DNA of 64,000 bases from Chitinophaga sp. MM2321 (GTDB taxonomy: Bacteria > Bacteroidota > Bacteroidia > Chitinophagales > Chitinophagaceae), in NCBI RefSeq assembly GCF_964033635.1, contig NZ_OZ035533.1:5365001-5429000 (forward strand), written 5' to 3'. The position numbers and the translations under genes were made by a program. The notes below the pieces were generated by a model. The model was not told the DNA's origin, made no database searches, and saw only the letters and a list, made by a program, of their open reading frames with translations. The first letter of the stretch is position 1. Every line of letters starts with the position of its first letter. This document shows positions 34,946 through 43,344 of this stretch, piece by piece.

Positions 34946-36391
34946 TTAAACAATAGCAGCCCGTTCGATTGTCATCAGTTGATGAGCAATGTTTAATAAG
35001 GCCGCTTCGTCGAACTTCTTTGTGATAATCTGAACCCCATATGGCATCCCGTTTGAATGCTGGTTCAGTGGAATTGATATGGCCGGAACCCCGGCCAGGT
35101 TTGCTAATACCGTATAAATATCTGCCAGGTACATAGCAATAGGATCGTCTGTTTTCTCTCCTAATTTAAATGCGGTTGACGGCACCGTTGGCATTAAGAT
35201 GGCGTCATATTCTTCCAGTATGTCGTTGAGTTTGTCTGTTACTAATCTCCTAACCTGTTGTGCCTTAGTATAATAAGCGTCGTAGTAACCGGCACTGAGA
35301 ACGAAAGTCCCTAGTAATATACGACGTTTTACTTCTTTTCCAAACCCTTCAGACCTACTTTTTTTGTAAAAATCAGTCAGATCCAGGTCTTTTTCTGCGG
35401 TTCTGTGCCCATATTTCACCCCATCGTAACGCGACAGGTTGGAAGATGCTTCTGCCGTTGTGAGCACATAATAAGCGGGTACTACATAATCCAGGTGCTC
35501 GAAACTCTTGCCTGTAACGACATGGCCGAGTTGCACGAGGTTTTCGAAGAAATCAATGTATCCTTCCTTCATTTCCGCATCCAGCCCCTCGTGATACTGT
35601 GCATCCCTTAAATACGCGAATTTGAAGGATTTATTGTTTGAGAGATGTTGTTGGTAATCGGGAACTTCCTGTTGGGAAGCAGTACTATCGAACTCATCCG
35701 GTCCTGCCATGACCTGTAATACTGCGGCCACATCGGCAATATTCTTGCCAAAAATGCCAATCTGGTCAAAAGAAGAGGCATAAGCGATCAATCCGTAGCG
35801 GGAAATACGGCCGTAAGTGGGCTTCAGGCCTACAATACCACAAAAATCTGCCGGTTGACGAACAGACCCGCCGGTATCACTACCCAGGCTCACCTGGCAC
35901 AGATCCGCCTGCACTGCTACCGCAGAACCACCGGAAGAACCACCCGGCACACGGGTAGGATCCAGTGCATTCAACGTAGGACCGAAAGCAGAATTCTCAT
36001 TGGTAGACCCCATAGCGAATTCATCGCAATTGAGATTACCAATGATAATAGCATCCGCTGCCAGCAGTCTTTCCACCGCTGTAGCTGAAAACAGGGAAGT
36101 AAACCCTTCCAGTATATTGGAAGCGGCACTTACATTATGGCCTTTATAGCAGATTACATCTTTAATGCCTATCACCACACCGGCCAATGCGCCAACTGGT
36201 TGCCCGTTTTTTATACGTTCATCCAGTTCGCGCGCTTTTTCCAGGGCCTCATCCTCGTAAACTTCCAGGAAGGCATTTAAGTGTTTTAGCTGTGCTATAC
36301 GCTCCAGGTAATAACGTACCCTCTCCGTACAGCTTGTACTGCCGGCGTATAATGCTTTTTGGAAAGTAATTATACTGCTGAATTCAGTCAA
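34946..36391 (-). CDS. gatA: Asp-tRNA(Asn)/Glu-tRNA(Gln) amidotransferase subunit A
   Basis: A 481-residue amidase-signature protein that frees ammonia from glutamine to convert Glu-tRNA(Gln) or Asp-tRNA(Asn). The Ser-cisSer-Lys triad is visible as Lys77 (GIKDVICYKG), Ser152 (PGGSSGGS) and Ser176 (GSDTGGSVRQP). The start is a TTG at 36391; no in-frame ATG exists between it and the upstream stop, so a TTG start is the best reading. gatB and gatC are not in the window, which is common in Bacteroidota. Flanked by tatA upstream (61 bp) and mltD downstream (10 bp). Confidence 0.93.
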   Translation of the reverse strand: MTEFSSIITFQKALYAGSTSCTERVRYYLERIAQLKHLNAFLEVYEDEALEKARELDERIKNGQPVGALAGVVIGIKDVICYKGHNVSAASNILEGFTSLFSATAVERLLAADAIIIGNLNCDEFAMGSTNENSAFGPTLNALDPTRVPGGSSGGSAVAVQADLCQVSLGSDTGGSVRQPADFCGIVGLKPTYGRISRYGLIAYASSFDQIGIFGKNIADVAAVLQVMAGPDEFDSTASQQEVPDYQQHLSNNKSFKFAYLRDAQYHEGLDAEMKEGYIDFFENLVQLGHVVTGKSFEHLDYVVPAYYVLTTAEASSNLSRYDGVKYGHRTAEKDLDLTDFYKKSRSEGFGKEVKRRILLGTFVLSAGYYDAYYTKAQQVRRLVTDKLNDILEEYDAILMPTVPSTAFKLGEKTDDPIAMYLADIYTVLANLAGVPAISIPLNQHSNGMPYGVQIITKKFDEAALLNIAHQLMTIERAAIV

Positions 36392-36452
36392 AGCTAAACC
36401 AGTTAAAAATTGAATAAATCAGGATAAATCTCCTTACCGGAGTCCTACCAGG

Positions 36453-36761
36453 TTATGCGTTATGTTTTTCATCTGTAGCAGATGCAGATGTGTGCGTTTC
36501 CACGGCAGGTACCGTTGTGTCTACAGCTGTATCAGTAGTAGCTGGTTGAACAGGTCTTTCTTTCATACCTTCTTCAATCTCCTGGCGCACGTTGTTTTTG
36601 GCGTCATTAAACTCACGGATGCCTTTACCAAGGCCACGCATTAATTCAGGGATCTTTTTACCTCCAAACAGCAATAACACTACGACAGCGATTAAAAGCA
36701 GTTCAGACATACCTATATCCTGAAGAATTAAAAACGATGATTTTACAAAAACAGCAGTCAT
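36453..36761 (-). CDS. tatA: Twin-arginine translocase subunit TatA/TatE
   Basis: A 102-residue protein with the TatA layout: one N-terminal membrane helix ([15 protein letters not shown]), the [20 protein letters not shown] hinge and amphipathic helix, and a long unstructured acidic/Thr tail. It forms the pore-like component for folded-protein export. ATG 36761 is used because Bacteroidota homologues keep residues before the helix; ATG at residue 18 is possible. A -7 box TATCTTTG lies 31 bp upstream. No tatC is in the window. Confidence 0.9.
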   Translation of the reverse strand: MTAVFVKSSFLILQDIGMSELLLIAVVVLLLFGGKKIPELMRGLGKGIREFNDAKNNVRQEIEEGMKERPVQPATTDTAVDTTVPAVETHTSASATDEKHNA

Positions 36762-36791
36762 CTTCTCAAATGTTTATTTAAGTTAAGGCAA

Positions 36792-36799
36792 CAAAGATA
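36792..36799 (-). promoter_or_regulatory. -7 element before tatA
   Basis: TATCTTTG on the minus strand is an exact TAnnTTTG match 31 bp before the tatA ATG. No good TTTG is found 18-21 bp upstream. Confidence 0.4.
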
Positions 36800-36870
36800 A
36801 ATTATAAAATCCGCTTTTTTATCTGTCTAACCGTGATCTTGTCGTTTTTAATACCATTTTAAGAACACGA

Positions 36871-36900
36871 AAAAAGCGGAACCGGAATGGTCCCGCTTTT
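36871..36900 (-). terminator. Terminator after rplS
   Basis: On the minus strand AAAAGCGGGACC and GGTTCCGCTTTTT pair around a short loop and end in a T-run, 23 bp after the rplS stop. It closes the ffh-rplS cluster. Confidence 0.85.
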
Positions 36901-36922
36901 AACAAATTTCCCTGTATTTATA

Positions 36923-37270
36923 CTAAACCCTTTTTTCTTTGATACGGGCTTTCTTACCAGCACGTTCGCGCAGATAAAAAAGTTTCGCTCTTCTTACTTT
37001 ACCCACCTTGTTCAACACGATACCATCGATGTTGGGAGAGTAAAATGGAAACAGTCTTTCCACACCAATGCCATCAGAAATTTTTCTAACAGTGAAGGAT
37101 GCCGTAAATCCTGTACCCTGGATTTTTAACACATCACCTTTAAAGGACTGAATCCTTTCTTTATTACCTTCCACGATCTTATAATTGACAGTGACGTTGT
37201 CGCCTGCTTTAAACTTCGGGTACTGTTTGTTAGCTGTCAGTTGTTCGTGAACAAACGAAATTGCGTTCAT
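36923..37270 (-). CDS. rplS: 50S ribosomal protein L19
   Basis: A 115-residue ribosomal protein at the 30S/50S interface. Typical features are FKAGDNVTVNYKIVEGNKER near 20-39, IQSFKGDVLKIQG, and FPFYSPNIDGIVLNKVGKVR near 74-93. Full length. It is the last gene of the ffh-rpsP-rimM-trmD-rplS order, with its own promoter in the 118-bp gap after trmD. Confidence 0.97.
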   Translation of the reverse strand: MNAISFVHEQLTANKQYPKFKAGDNVTVNYKIVEGNKERIQSFKGDVLKIQGTGFTASFTVRKISDGIGVERLFPFYSPNIDGIVLNKVGKVRRAKLFYLRERAGKKARIKEKRV

Positions 37271-37292
37271 CTTTCAAATATTTATGGGAGTG

Positions 37293-37324
37293 CAAAAGTA
37301 AGTTAAGAAACGGCATTTACCAAA
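37293..37324 (-). promoter_or_regulatory. Promoter of rplS
   Basis: On the minus strand, TACTTTTG (37293-37300) fits TAnnTTTG and TTTG (37321-37324) lies 20 bp upstream. Confidence 0.65.
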
Positions 37325-37388
37325 TTAATCCGTGATAAATCTTGTGATTAGCTGATATTGCCATTAATAACATTTCTAAATCATTAGT

Positions 37389-38060
37389 TTACAATATGTC
37401 CGGACGGCGCTCCGTTGTACGTTCCACCGCCTGTTGGTGACGCCAGTCCTCAATTTTTTTATGGTCCCCGCTCAGCAGGATATCCGGCACCTTCCAGCCA
37501 CGGAACTCTACCGGCCTGGTATATACAGGCGGAGCCAGCAGGTTGTCCTGGAAAGAGTCGAATAAGGCACTGGTTTCATCATTCAGCACCCCTGGCAACA
37601 GGCGGCCGATAGCATCTACCAGCACAGCCGCGCCCAGCTCTCCGCCAGACAGCACATAATCACCTATAGAGATCTCTTTGGTGATAAAATGATCCCTGAT
37701 ACGCTGATCAATGCCTTTATAGTGCCCGCATAGCATCAGCAGGTTGCCTTTGAGCGATAGCTGGTTAGCCATCTGCTGATTCAGCGTTTCGCCATCAGGT
37801 GTCAGGTAGATAATTTCGTCGTACTGCACTTTTGCCTGTAAAGACTCAATAGCATTGACAATAGGCTCCAGCATCATCACCATCCCGGCGCCGCCGCCAA
37901 ACTGGTAATCATCCACCTGGTTGTGCTTCAGGCTGGAATAATCCCTGAGCGGGTGCAGATGCACCTCCAGGAGCCCCTTTGCCTGTGCCCGCTTCATGAT
38001 GGAGTGGGAAAGCGGACTTTCCAGCAGCTCAGGCAACACAGTAATGATGTCTATTCGCAT
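37389..38060 (-). CDS. trmD: tRNA (guanine-N1)-methyltransferase
   Basis: A 223-residue SPOUT enzyme that methylates G37 of tRNAs reading CNN codons, preventing frameshifts. Recognised by [13 protein letters not shown] at the start, [14 protein letters not shown] near 51-64, and the knot region [19 protein letters not shown] and [14 protein letters not shown] near 108-145. Full length. It lies downstream of rimM with a degenerate palindrome between, in the conserved rpsP-rimM-trmD-rplS order. Confidence 0.97.
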   Translation of the reverse strand: MRIDIITVLPELLESPLSHSIMKRAQAKGLLEVHLHPLRDYSSLKHNQVDDYQFGGGAGMVMMLEPIVNAIESLQAKVQYDEIIYLTPDGETLNQQMANQLSLKGNLLMLCGHYKGIDQRIRDHFITKEISIGDYVLSGGELGAAVLVDAIGRLLPGVLNDETSALFDSFQDNLLAPPVYTRPVEFRGWKVPDILLSGDHKKIEDWRHQQAVERTTERRPDIL

Positions 38061-38073
38061 AAGTTCATTTTGG

Positions 38074-38159
38074 GATTTAGTTATTTTTCATTTAGTTATT
38101 TGAAATGCAGCGGAGATACCCCGGAAAACCAAATCTCTAAATACAAAAATCAAAAAATC
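38074..38159. repeat. Degenerate palindrome 7
   Basis: The A/T-rich arms 38074-38101 and 38131-38159 match only about 70 percent, but the element carries one copy of the family core GAAATGCAGCGGAGATA (38102-38118). It resembles an eroded relative of palindrome 2. Located between rimM and trmD on the minus strand. Confidence 0.65.
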
Positions 38160-38168
38160 AAAGAATAT

Positions 38169-38693
38169 TTAAACGCTGGTGTATAGTTCAATCAGCCCGT
38201 CCGGCAGGTCCAGGTGTACTACCTGGTTTTGCTTGTCTACTTTTACAAGTGATTGCTCGTTAATGGGTAGCAGGGCTTCTTTTCCTTCAATCAGCACCTT
38301 TACCAGCACCTGCATGGGCATTTCGATCACTTCCTCGATAGTACCCAGGAGGCCATGCTGTGCATCCATGACGGTAAAGCCGAGGAGTGCCAGCGGGGCG
38401 GAAGAGGCTGTTTGCTGTTTAAAGTCTTCCTCCAGCAGGTATACCTGTCCGGGCATCAGTTTCTGGGCAGCTTCTTTTGAATCCACCCCTTCCAGCCTGA
38501 TATACACCTGTTCAGCGTCCTTGATGGTCACCTGCTCCACAAAGTAGGGAATAAAGCTTTTTTTGCGCTCTTCCAGGAATACAACGGTTACCCCTTTCAG
38601 GGCCGATCTTTTGCCAAGACTGTGCCTTAAAAGCAGCTCTCCCTGTAATCCATGGGCCGACACCAGTTTGCCGATACTGAAATAATTGCTCAT
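38169..38693 (-). CDS. rimM: 16S rRNA processing protein RimM
   Basis: A 174-residue maturation factor for the 30S head that binds S19. ATG 38693 gives the expected start (SNYFSIGKLVSAHGLQGELLL); upstream in-frame codons extend into the hairpin region before the gene and are not conserved-looking. The RimM N-domain runs to about 85 and the PRC-barrel follows (LGFTVMDAQHGLLGTIEEV near 99-117, PINEQSLVKVD near the end). Sits between rpsP and trmD as expected. Confidence 0.95.
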   Translation of the reverse strand: MSNYFSIGKLVSAHGLQGELLLRHSLGKRSALKGVTVVFLEERKKSFIPYFVEQVTIKDAEQVYIRLEGVDSKEAAQKLMPGQVYLLEEDFKQQTASSAPLALLGFTVMDAQHGLLGTIEEVIEMPMQVLVKVLIEGKEALLPINEQSLVKVDKQNQVVHLDLPDGLIELYTSV

Positions 38694-38788
38694 AAAATAG
38701 CTTTGGGCTGTAAAACAGCCTTCAAATTTGGTGCTGGCGGAAGGCAAAAGCATTATTTTTTGGCCTGTCACCAGCTGTACAGAAATTA

Positions 38789-38825
38789 AAAAAGGAAATA
38801 TTTGCGGTGCAAATATTTCCTTTTT
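38789..38825 (-). terminator. Hairpin after rpsP
   Basis: A perfect 17-bp stem (38789-38805 with 38809-38825) around the triloop GGT, beginning and ending in A/T runs, 26 bp after the rpsP stop. On the minus strand it ends in a T-run and should terminate or attenuate transcription between rpsP and rimM. Confidence 0.85.
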
Positions 38826-38850
38826 CAGGTATTGTTAAAACGTTGCCGTT

Positions 38851-39333
38851 TTATGCTTCTGTACCTTCTCCTTCTGTAGCTTCAGGAGCCGGAGCTTCTG
38901 TAACCGGAGCGGGAGCAGCAGGAGTTTCTTCTACCCTTCTAACGATCGGGGCAGCTACTCTAGCTTTCCTTTGACCGTCGCGGCGGGCAGAAACTTTCTG
39001 TTCGTGTTCGGCCTGCCATTGTGCAAACTTCTGGTAAGCAGTAGGCTCGTCGAACAGGTTCAGGGTAACACCTCTTAACAGGTGTTTCAAATACAATACA
39101 CCTTTGAATGACAGAATTCTTCTAACAGTGTCAGTAGGTTGTGCACCTTTCTGCAACCAACGCAATGCTTTTTCAGTATCGATGTTGATAGAAGCTGGAA
39201 CTGTTAACGGGTTGTAAGTCCCGATTTTCTGGATGAATTTACCATCCCTTGGGGCGCGTGCGTCGGCTACTACGATAAAATAGAAAGGCCTTTTCTTCGC
39301 GCCATGTCTCTGCAGTCTGATTTTTACTGGCAT
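38851..39333 (-). CDS. rpsP: 30S ribosomal protein S16 with long C-terminal extension
   Basis: A 160-residue S16. The first ~85 residues are the normal protein ([25 protein letters not shown]... reads from the start, then GTYNPL and [19 protein letters not shown]). The remaining ~75 residues are an extension with a charged part (about 90-125) and an Ala/Pro/Glu-rich low-complexity tail. S16 in most bacteria ends near 80-90; Bacteroidota often carry such tails. It has its own promoter and a terminator-like hairpin after it. Confidence 0.96.
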   Translation of the reverse strand: MPVKIRLQRHGAKKRPFYFIVVADARAPRDGKFIQKIGTYNPLTVPASINIDTEKALRWLQKGAQPTDTVRRILSFKGVLYLKHLLRGVTLNLFDEPTAYQKFAQWQAEHEQKVSARRDGQRKARVAAPIVRRVEETPAAPAPVTEAPAPEATEGEGTEA

Positions 39334-39386
39334 AAATAAGTCGAGTTATTTTTTGCGAGTTAGGAAATATTGTTTAATTAGGGATG

Positions 39387-39417
39387 CAAATGTAATCCGT
39401 AAATTGATATTTGCAAA
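39387..39417 (-). promoter_or_regulatory. Promoter of rpsP
   Basis: On the minus strand, TACATTTG (39387-39394) fits TAnnTTTG and TTTG (39414-39417) lies exactly 19 bp upstream; leader about 47 nt. Confidence 0.75.
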
Positions 39418-39441
39418 AAAATATTTATTGAGAAGCTGATT

Positions 39442-40767
39442 TTATCGCACCATTCCTTTCAAACCCTTGCCACCAGCGCCAAACTTATTCATCATTTTCA
39501 TCATCTGCCGCATCTGTTCAAACTGTTTCATGAACTGATTCACGTCCTGGATGTCCTTTCCGCTGCCTTTTGCAATGCGTTTCCGGCGGCTGCCGTCTAT
39601 TACATCCGGGTTACCGCGCTCTGCAGGTGTCATGGAGTTGATCATGGCTTCAATGCCCTTAAATGCATCGTCGCTGATATCCAGGTCCTTCACGGCTTTT
39701 CCCACACCGGGGATCATACCCATCAGATCTTTCAGGTTACCCATCTTTTTGATCTGTTGCAGCTGTTCCTTGAAATCATCAAAATCAAACTGGTTCTGAC
39801 GGATCTTCTTTTCCAGCTTTTTGGCCTGTTCTTCGTTAAACTGGGCCTGCGCGCGTTCTACCAGGGTGGTGATATCACCCATGCCCAGGATACGCTGCGC
39901 CATACGTTCAGGGTAAAATACGTCGAGGGTATCGAGTTTTTCCCCCATGCTCACGAACTTGATGGGCTTCTCTACGGTGTATTTGATCGTAAGGGCCGCA
40001 CCGCCGCGTGTATCGCCATCCAGCTTAGTAAGTACTACCCCGGTGAAATTGAGGCGCTCATTGAAGGCCTTAGCGGTGTTTACCGCATCCTGGCCGGTCA
40101 TGGAGTCAACCACAAACAGGATTTCCTGTGGATTTACCGCTGCTTTCACATCGGCTACTTCTTTCATCATCATTTCATCCACTGCCAGACGACCGGCCGT
40201 ATCGATGATAATGATGTTAAAACCATTAGCTTTTGCGTGTTTGATCGCATTTTGAGCAATATCAACCGCATTTTTATTTTCAGGTTCGCTGTACACTTCC
40301 ACCCCGATCTGCTCTCCCAGCACTTTCAGCTGGTCAATCGCTGCCGGGCGGTAGATATCTGCCGCTACCAGTAAAGGCTTTTTCGCCTTCTTGGTTTTGA
40401 GGAAATTAGCCAGTTTACCGGAAAAGGTAGTTTTACCTGAACCCTGCAAACCTGCTATGAGTACAACGGAAGGATTTGTTTTGCTATCAAATTCGGCTTC
40501 GGTACCACCCATCAGCTCGGTCAGTTCGTCCTGAACGATCTTTACCATGAGCTGTCCGGGAGAAATGGCGGTCAACACCTTTTCACCCATGGCTTTGTCC
40601 TTTACCCTATCAGTAAATTCCTTGGCTATTTTATAGTTCACATCCGCATCCACCAAAGCACGGCGGATTTCTTTGACAGTAGTTGCTATATTTATTTCGG
40701 AGATACGGCCTTCCCCTTTAAGCTGCTTAAACGCGGAATCCAGTCTCTCTGATAATGATTCAAACAT
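39442..40767 (-). CDS. ffh: Signal recognition particle protein Ffh
   Basis: A 441-residue SRP GTPase that binds signal sequences and 4.5S RNA. The N domain spans ~1-90, followed by the G domain with P-loop GLQGSGKTTFSGKLA near 109-123, DTAGR near 190 and TKLDGD near 248. The Met-rich M domain (about 300-441) ends FMKQFEQMRQMMKMMNKFG. Full length. It heads the group ffh-rpsP-rimM-trmD-rplS; a -7 box TACTTTTG lies 22 bp upstream of its ATG (40790-40797). Confidence 0.97.
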   Translation of the reverse strand: MFESLSERLDSAFKQLKGEGRISEINIATTVKEIRRALVDADVNYKIAKEFTDRVKDKAMGEKVLTAISPGQLMVKIVQDELTELMGGTEAEFDSKTNPSVVLIAGLQGSGKTTFSGKLANFLKTKKAKKPLLVAADIYRPAAIDQLKVLGEQIGVEVYSEPENKNAVDIAQNAIKHAKANGFNIIIIDTAGRLAVDEMMMKEVADVKAAVNPQEILFVVDSMTGQDAVNTAKAFNERLNFTGVVLTKLDGDTRGGAALTIKYTVEKPIKFVSMGEKLDTLDVFYPERMAQRILGMGDITTLVERAQAQFNEEQAKKLEKKIRQNQFDFDDFKEQLQQIKKMGNLKDLMGMIPGVGKAVKDLDISDDAFKGIEAMINSMTPAERGNPDVIDGSRRKRIAKGSGKDIQDVNQFMKQFEQMRQMMKMMNKFGAGGKGLKGMVR

Positions 40768-40789
40768 TGTTGGTATTTTAAACGGACTG

Positions 40790-40797
40790 CAAAAGTA
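40790..40797 (-). promoter_or_regulatory. -7 element before ffh
   Basis: TACTTTTG on the minus strand fits TAnnTTTG, 22 bp before the ffh ATG. No clear TTTG sits 18-21 bp upstream. Confidence 0.4.
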
Positions 40798-40841
40798 TTG
40801 TTTTTGGTCGAAAGCAGAAAGTGTGAGCGGAATAAAAAAGA

Positions 40842-40884
40842 TCAGGGAAGATAAAAGCAGGTTTTCCGCTTTTATCTTCCCTGA
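40842..40884 (-). terminator. Terminator of rpoD
   Basis: TCAGGGAAGATAAAAGC (40842-40858) and its perfect complement (40868-40884) form a 17-bp stem with a 9-nt loop, followed on the minus strand by a T-run (CTTTTTTATT), just after the rpoD stop. Confidence 0.88.
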
Positions 40885-40905
40885 CGGGTATAAAAAGTTT
40901 AATAG

Positions 40906-41772
40906 CTATCCAAGATAATTCCGCAGCAATTTGCTTCTGGAGGTAGTTCTGAGTTTTGTAATGGCTTTATCCTTGATCTGGCGTACGCGTTCGCGGGTCA
41001 GGCCAAATTTTTCGCCGATATCTTCCAGTGACATGGGATGTTCTACGGCGATGCCGAAGTACAGCATGATCACATCTTTCTGCCGGTCTGTTAAAGTAGA
41101 GAGGGAGCGTTCAATTTCACGGCGGAGTGAATCATGGTGATCCAGTTCTTCGTCTGCGCTCACGGCATTTGGATTTGCGAGCACATCCAGCAGGGAATTG
41201 TCTTCTCCATCAATAAACGGTGCATCCATGGATACGTGACGGGCAGCAACGCCAAGGGTGGCTTCTACTTCGTCTGTATTGATTTCGAGGATGGTGGCCA
41301 GTTCATCAGGGGATGGTTCTCTTTCAAATTCCTGTTCCAGCTGGGAATACGCTTTACTGATCTTGTTGCTCAGGCCCACTTTGTTGAGCGGGAGGCGAAC
41401 AATCCTGGATTGTTCAGCCAAAGCCTGCAGGATCGATTGGCGGATCCACCATACGGCGTAGGATATGAATTTAAAACCGCGCGTTTCATCAAAACGTTGA
41501 GCAGCTTTAATTAACCCCAGGTTCCCCTCATTGATCAGATCGCTGAGCGACAGACCCTGGTTCTGATACTGTTTGGCAACGGACACCACAAAGCGCAGGT
41601 TAGCTTTCGTTAGCTTTTCCAATGCCCTCTGATCGCCCTGCTTGATCCGGATAGCGAGGTTTACCTCTTCTTCCGGCGTAATTAAATCCACTTTCCCAAT
41701 CTCCTGTAAATACTTTTCCAGAGACTGAGACTCCCTGTTGGTAATGGATTTAGTGATTTTAAGTTGGCGCAT
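40906..41772 (-). CDS. rpoD: Primary sigma factor, sigma-70 family
   Basis: A 288-residue housekeeping sigma factor. The start [15 protein letters not shown] at 41772 is the usual Bacteroidota N-terminus; an ATG two codons upstream (41778) is equally possible. Region 1.2 ([15 protein letters not shown]), region 2 ([36 protein letters not shown]), region 3 and region 4 with the HTH ([22 protein letters not shown]) are complete; the long region 1.1 of Proteobacteria is absent, as normal in this phylum. It is single-gene, with promoter and terminator both visible. It should recognise the TTTG/TAnnTTTG promoters described here. Confidence 0.96.
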   Translation of the reverse strand: MRQLKITKSITNRESQSLEKYLQEIGKVDLITPEEEVNLAIRIKQGDQRALEKLTKANLRFVVSVAKQYQNQGLSLSDLINEGNLGLIKAAQRFDETRGFKFISYAVWWIRQSILQALAEQSRIVRLPLNKVGLSNKISKAYSQLEQEFEREPSPDELATILEINTDEVEATLGVAARHVSMDAPFIDGEDNSLLDVLANPNAVSADEELDHHDSLRREIERSLSTLTDRQKDVIMLYFGIAVEHPMSLEDIGEKFGLTRERVRQIKDKAITKLRTTSRSKLLRNYLG

Positions 41773-41831
41773 TGACATATTGTCGGAACAGTTACAGGTT
41801 AATAAAAAGTTAAGATTTGATGAATGCCTGA

Positions 41832-41862
41832 CAAAAATAACTTTTTTTAGATGCCGGCCAAA
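41832..41862 (-). promoter_or_regulatory. Promoter of rpoD
   Basis: On the minus strand, TATTTTTG (41832-41839) fits TAnnTTTG and TTTG (41859-41862) lies exactly 19 bp upstream. The leader is about 50 nt. This is one of the best promoter matches in the window. The 357-bp gap around it (41779-42135) otherwise holds a small CCGGC/GCCGG inverted repeat near 41937-41951 and A/T-rich DNA. Confidence 0.78.
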
Positions 41863-42070
41863 AAAAATCTATAGTTTTTAAATCATTTTCAAATTAAATC
41901 GATTGATCTTTACGAGCTTGTTATTTCACACTGAACCGGCCATGAGCCGGGCACAGGGTAGTGATTTTCCATATATGAATAATTAACATTAATATTTTTA
42001 TTAATATCTACATTTAAGCTAAAGTGTATAAAGTTTTATAAGAATAATTAAAAAAAAACCGTAAATTATT

Positions 42071-42099
42071 TTGACAGACTAAAATATTTTCTATAATTG
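42071..42099 (+). promoter_or_regulatory. Probable promoter of the START-like gene
   Basis: TTG (42071-42073, within TTTTG) and TATAATTG (42092-42099, one mismatch to TAnnTTTG) are spaced 18 bp; the gene starts 37 bp downstream. Confidence 0.5.
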
Positions 42100-42135
42100 C
42101 AACTGGATGATATTGATTTACTAATTATTTGAGAG

Positions 42136-42516
42136 ATGTCTAAGAAAGTGCTTTATGAATTAGAATTCCCGGTTAGGTGTTCACCCGGTATCCTGTATGA
42201 ATTCCTGTCAACCCCTGCCGGATTGCAGGAATGGTTCGCAGACAGGGTTGATTTCAGGGATAATGTTTTTTCCTTTTCATGGAATGGCACTGCGGAAGAA
42301 GCGGAAATTCTGGAGCAGGAGGAAGATGAATATATACGGCTACATTGGCTACACGCGCCAAAAGAGGAGTATTTTGAGTTCCGTATACAGATTTCGGAAG
42401 TAACCAATATGACTATCCTGGTGGTAAAAGATTTCGCTGAAAAGAAAGAAATCGCAGACCAGAGTCAATTATGGGACTACCAGGTGAAAGATCTCTTTCA
42501 CCGTATCGGAAATTAA
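42136..42516 (+). CDS. START-like (SRPBCC) domain protein
   Basis: A 126-residue single-domain protein of the Bet v1/SRPBCC fold, in the Bacteroidota START-like family (related to AHSA1 domains): EFPVRCSPGILYEFLSTPAG near 9-28 and LQEWFADRV, with a closing helix LWDYQVKDLFHRIG. Such domains bind hydrophobic ligands; the ligand is unknown. Small, cytoplasmic and conserved. The last four bases overlap the end of the convergent gene. Confidence 0.87.
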   Translation: MSKKVLYELEFPVRCSPGILYEFLSTPAGLQEWFADRVDFRDNVFSFSWNGTAEEAEILEQEEDEYIRLHWLHAPKEEYFEFRIQISEVTNMTILVVKDFAEKKEIADQSQLWDYQVKDLFHRIGN

Positions 42517-43130
42517 GCCCGGCCTTTATTGTTCAACAAACTGAGTAGGGTTGCATAAGCCGCCACTATTTCAGTAATTATTCCACCCCAATGCTCCAGT
42601 GCAAATGGTTTGGCCAGTTTAATAAAACTATACCGGTCGACCATTTCCTTCCAGTCTTCAAAACTGACATCGCCTATGAACTTGTAATTCCCGTTTTCAA
42701 AATCGTGTTCCCAGGGATCTTCCTGCTGATATACCTGAAACCCGGCTGTAGCCAGTTTCGTGTATCCATCAACCAGCGCCTCCCTGAATGTTTCTTTTAC
42801 AGTTCCCGCCAGGTGCAGGGTACAGCTAAAGTAATGCCCCCACCAGAACATGGTTCTGAATGCAAATACCGCCTTTTTGCTAAAATATCTCGGATAATCC
42901 AGCATCACCCAGGGTAATTGCTTGTACTGCTCCCCCTTCGAAATCTTAGGCCCCTGCTGCAGCCATTCCGGCTCAAAAGGAAAATCCGATCCCCGGTCAT
43001 ATTCCGCCAGTTCCTCCTGCAGCCTGCCCATCATTACCATCACCTTTTCCATCGCACTATTCTTCAACTGTATAAAATGAGGGCTATACACGATAGAAGC
43101 CTCCTCCGGCGATAAATAAAAATTTTCCAT
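42513..43130 (-). CDS. Conserved hypothetical protein
   Basis: A 205-residue soluble protein; ATG 43130 (MENFYLSPEEASIVYSP) is preferred over a GTG nine codons upstream. It is rich in aromatic residues, with segments such as FRTMFWWGHYFSCTLHLAG near 90-108 and KPFALEHWGGIITEIVAAYA near 174-193, and looks mostly helical. No signal peptide, membrane helix or known catalytic motif is visible and I do not recognise the family. It overlaps the convergent START-like gene by 4 bp. The codon pattern and lack of interruptions support a real gene. Confidence 0.7.
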   Translation of the reverse strand: MENFYLSPEEASIVYSPHFIQLKNSAMEKVMVMMGRLQEELAEYDRGSDFPFEPEWLQQGPKISKGEQYKQLPWVMLDYPRYFSKKAVFAFRTMFWWGHYFSCTLHLAGTVKETFREALVDGYTKLATAGFQVYQQEDPWEHDFENGNYKFIGDVSFEDWKEMVDRYSFIKLAKPFALEHWGGIITEIVAAYATLLSLLNNKGRA

Positions 43131-43201
43131 ATAATTTAACGGTATTTTCAGACGCACCTTAACACTCCTTTGTGAAATCGTACTAACTTTACAAAGATTT
43201 T

Positions 43202-43325
43202 GAGATTTATTTATTTGTTTATTTTGAAATTTTGAAATTTAAAAATGCAGCGAAGATTATATTTTATGCACGATATCGGTCTTCGCTGCATTTTAAATTC
43301 CAAAATAAAAAAATAAGTAAATCCC
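43202..43325. repeat. Long palindrome 8
   Basis: The arms 43202-43256 and 43280-43325 are reverse complements apart from a 9-nt insertion in the left arm and a few mismatches; the inner part TTTAAAAATGCAGCGAAGA / TCTTCGCTGCATTTTAAA includes the family core. It occupies the divergent gap between the unknown gene and the LptF/G gene, where no transcript should end. Confidence 0.88.
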
Positions 43326-43344
43326 GGAATAAAAAGTCTTATCA

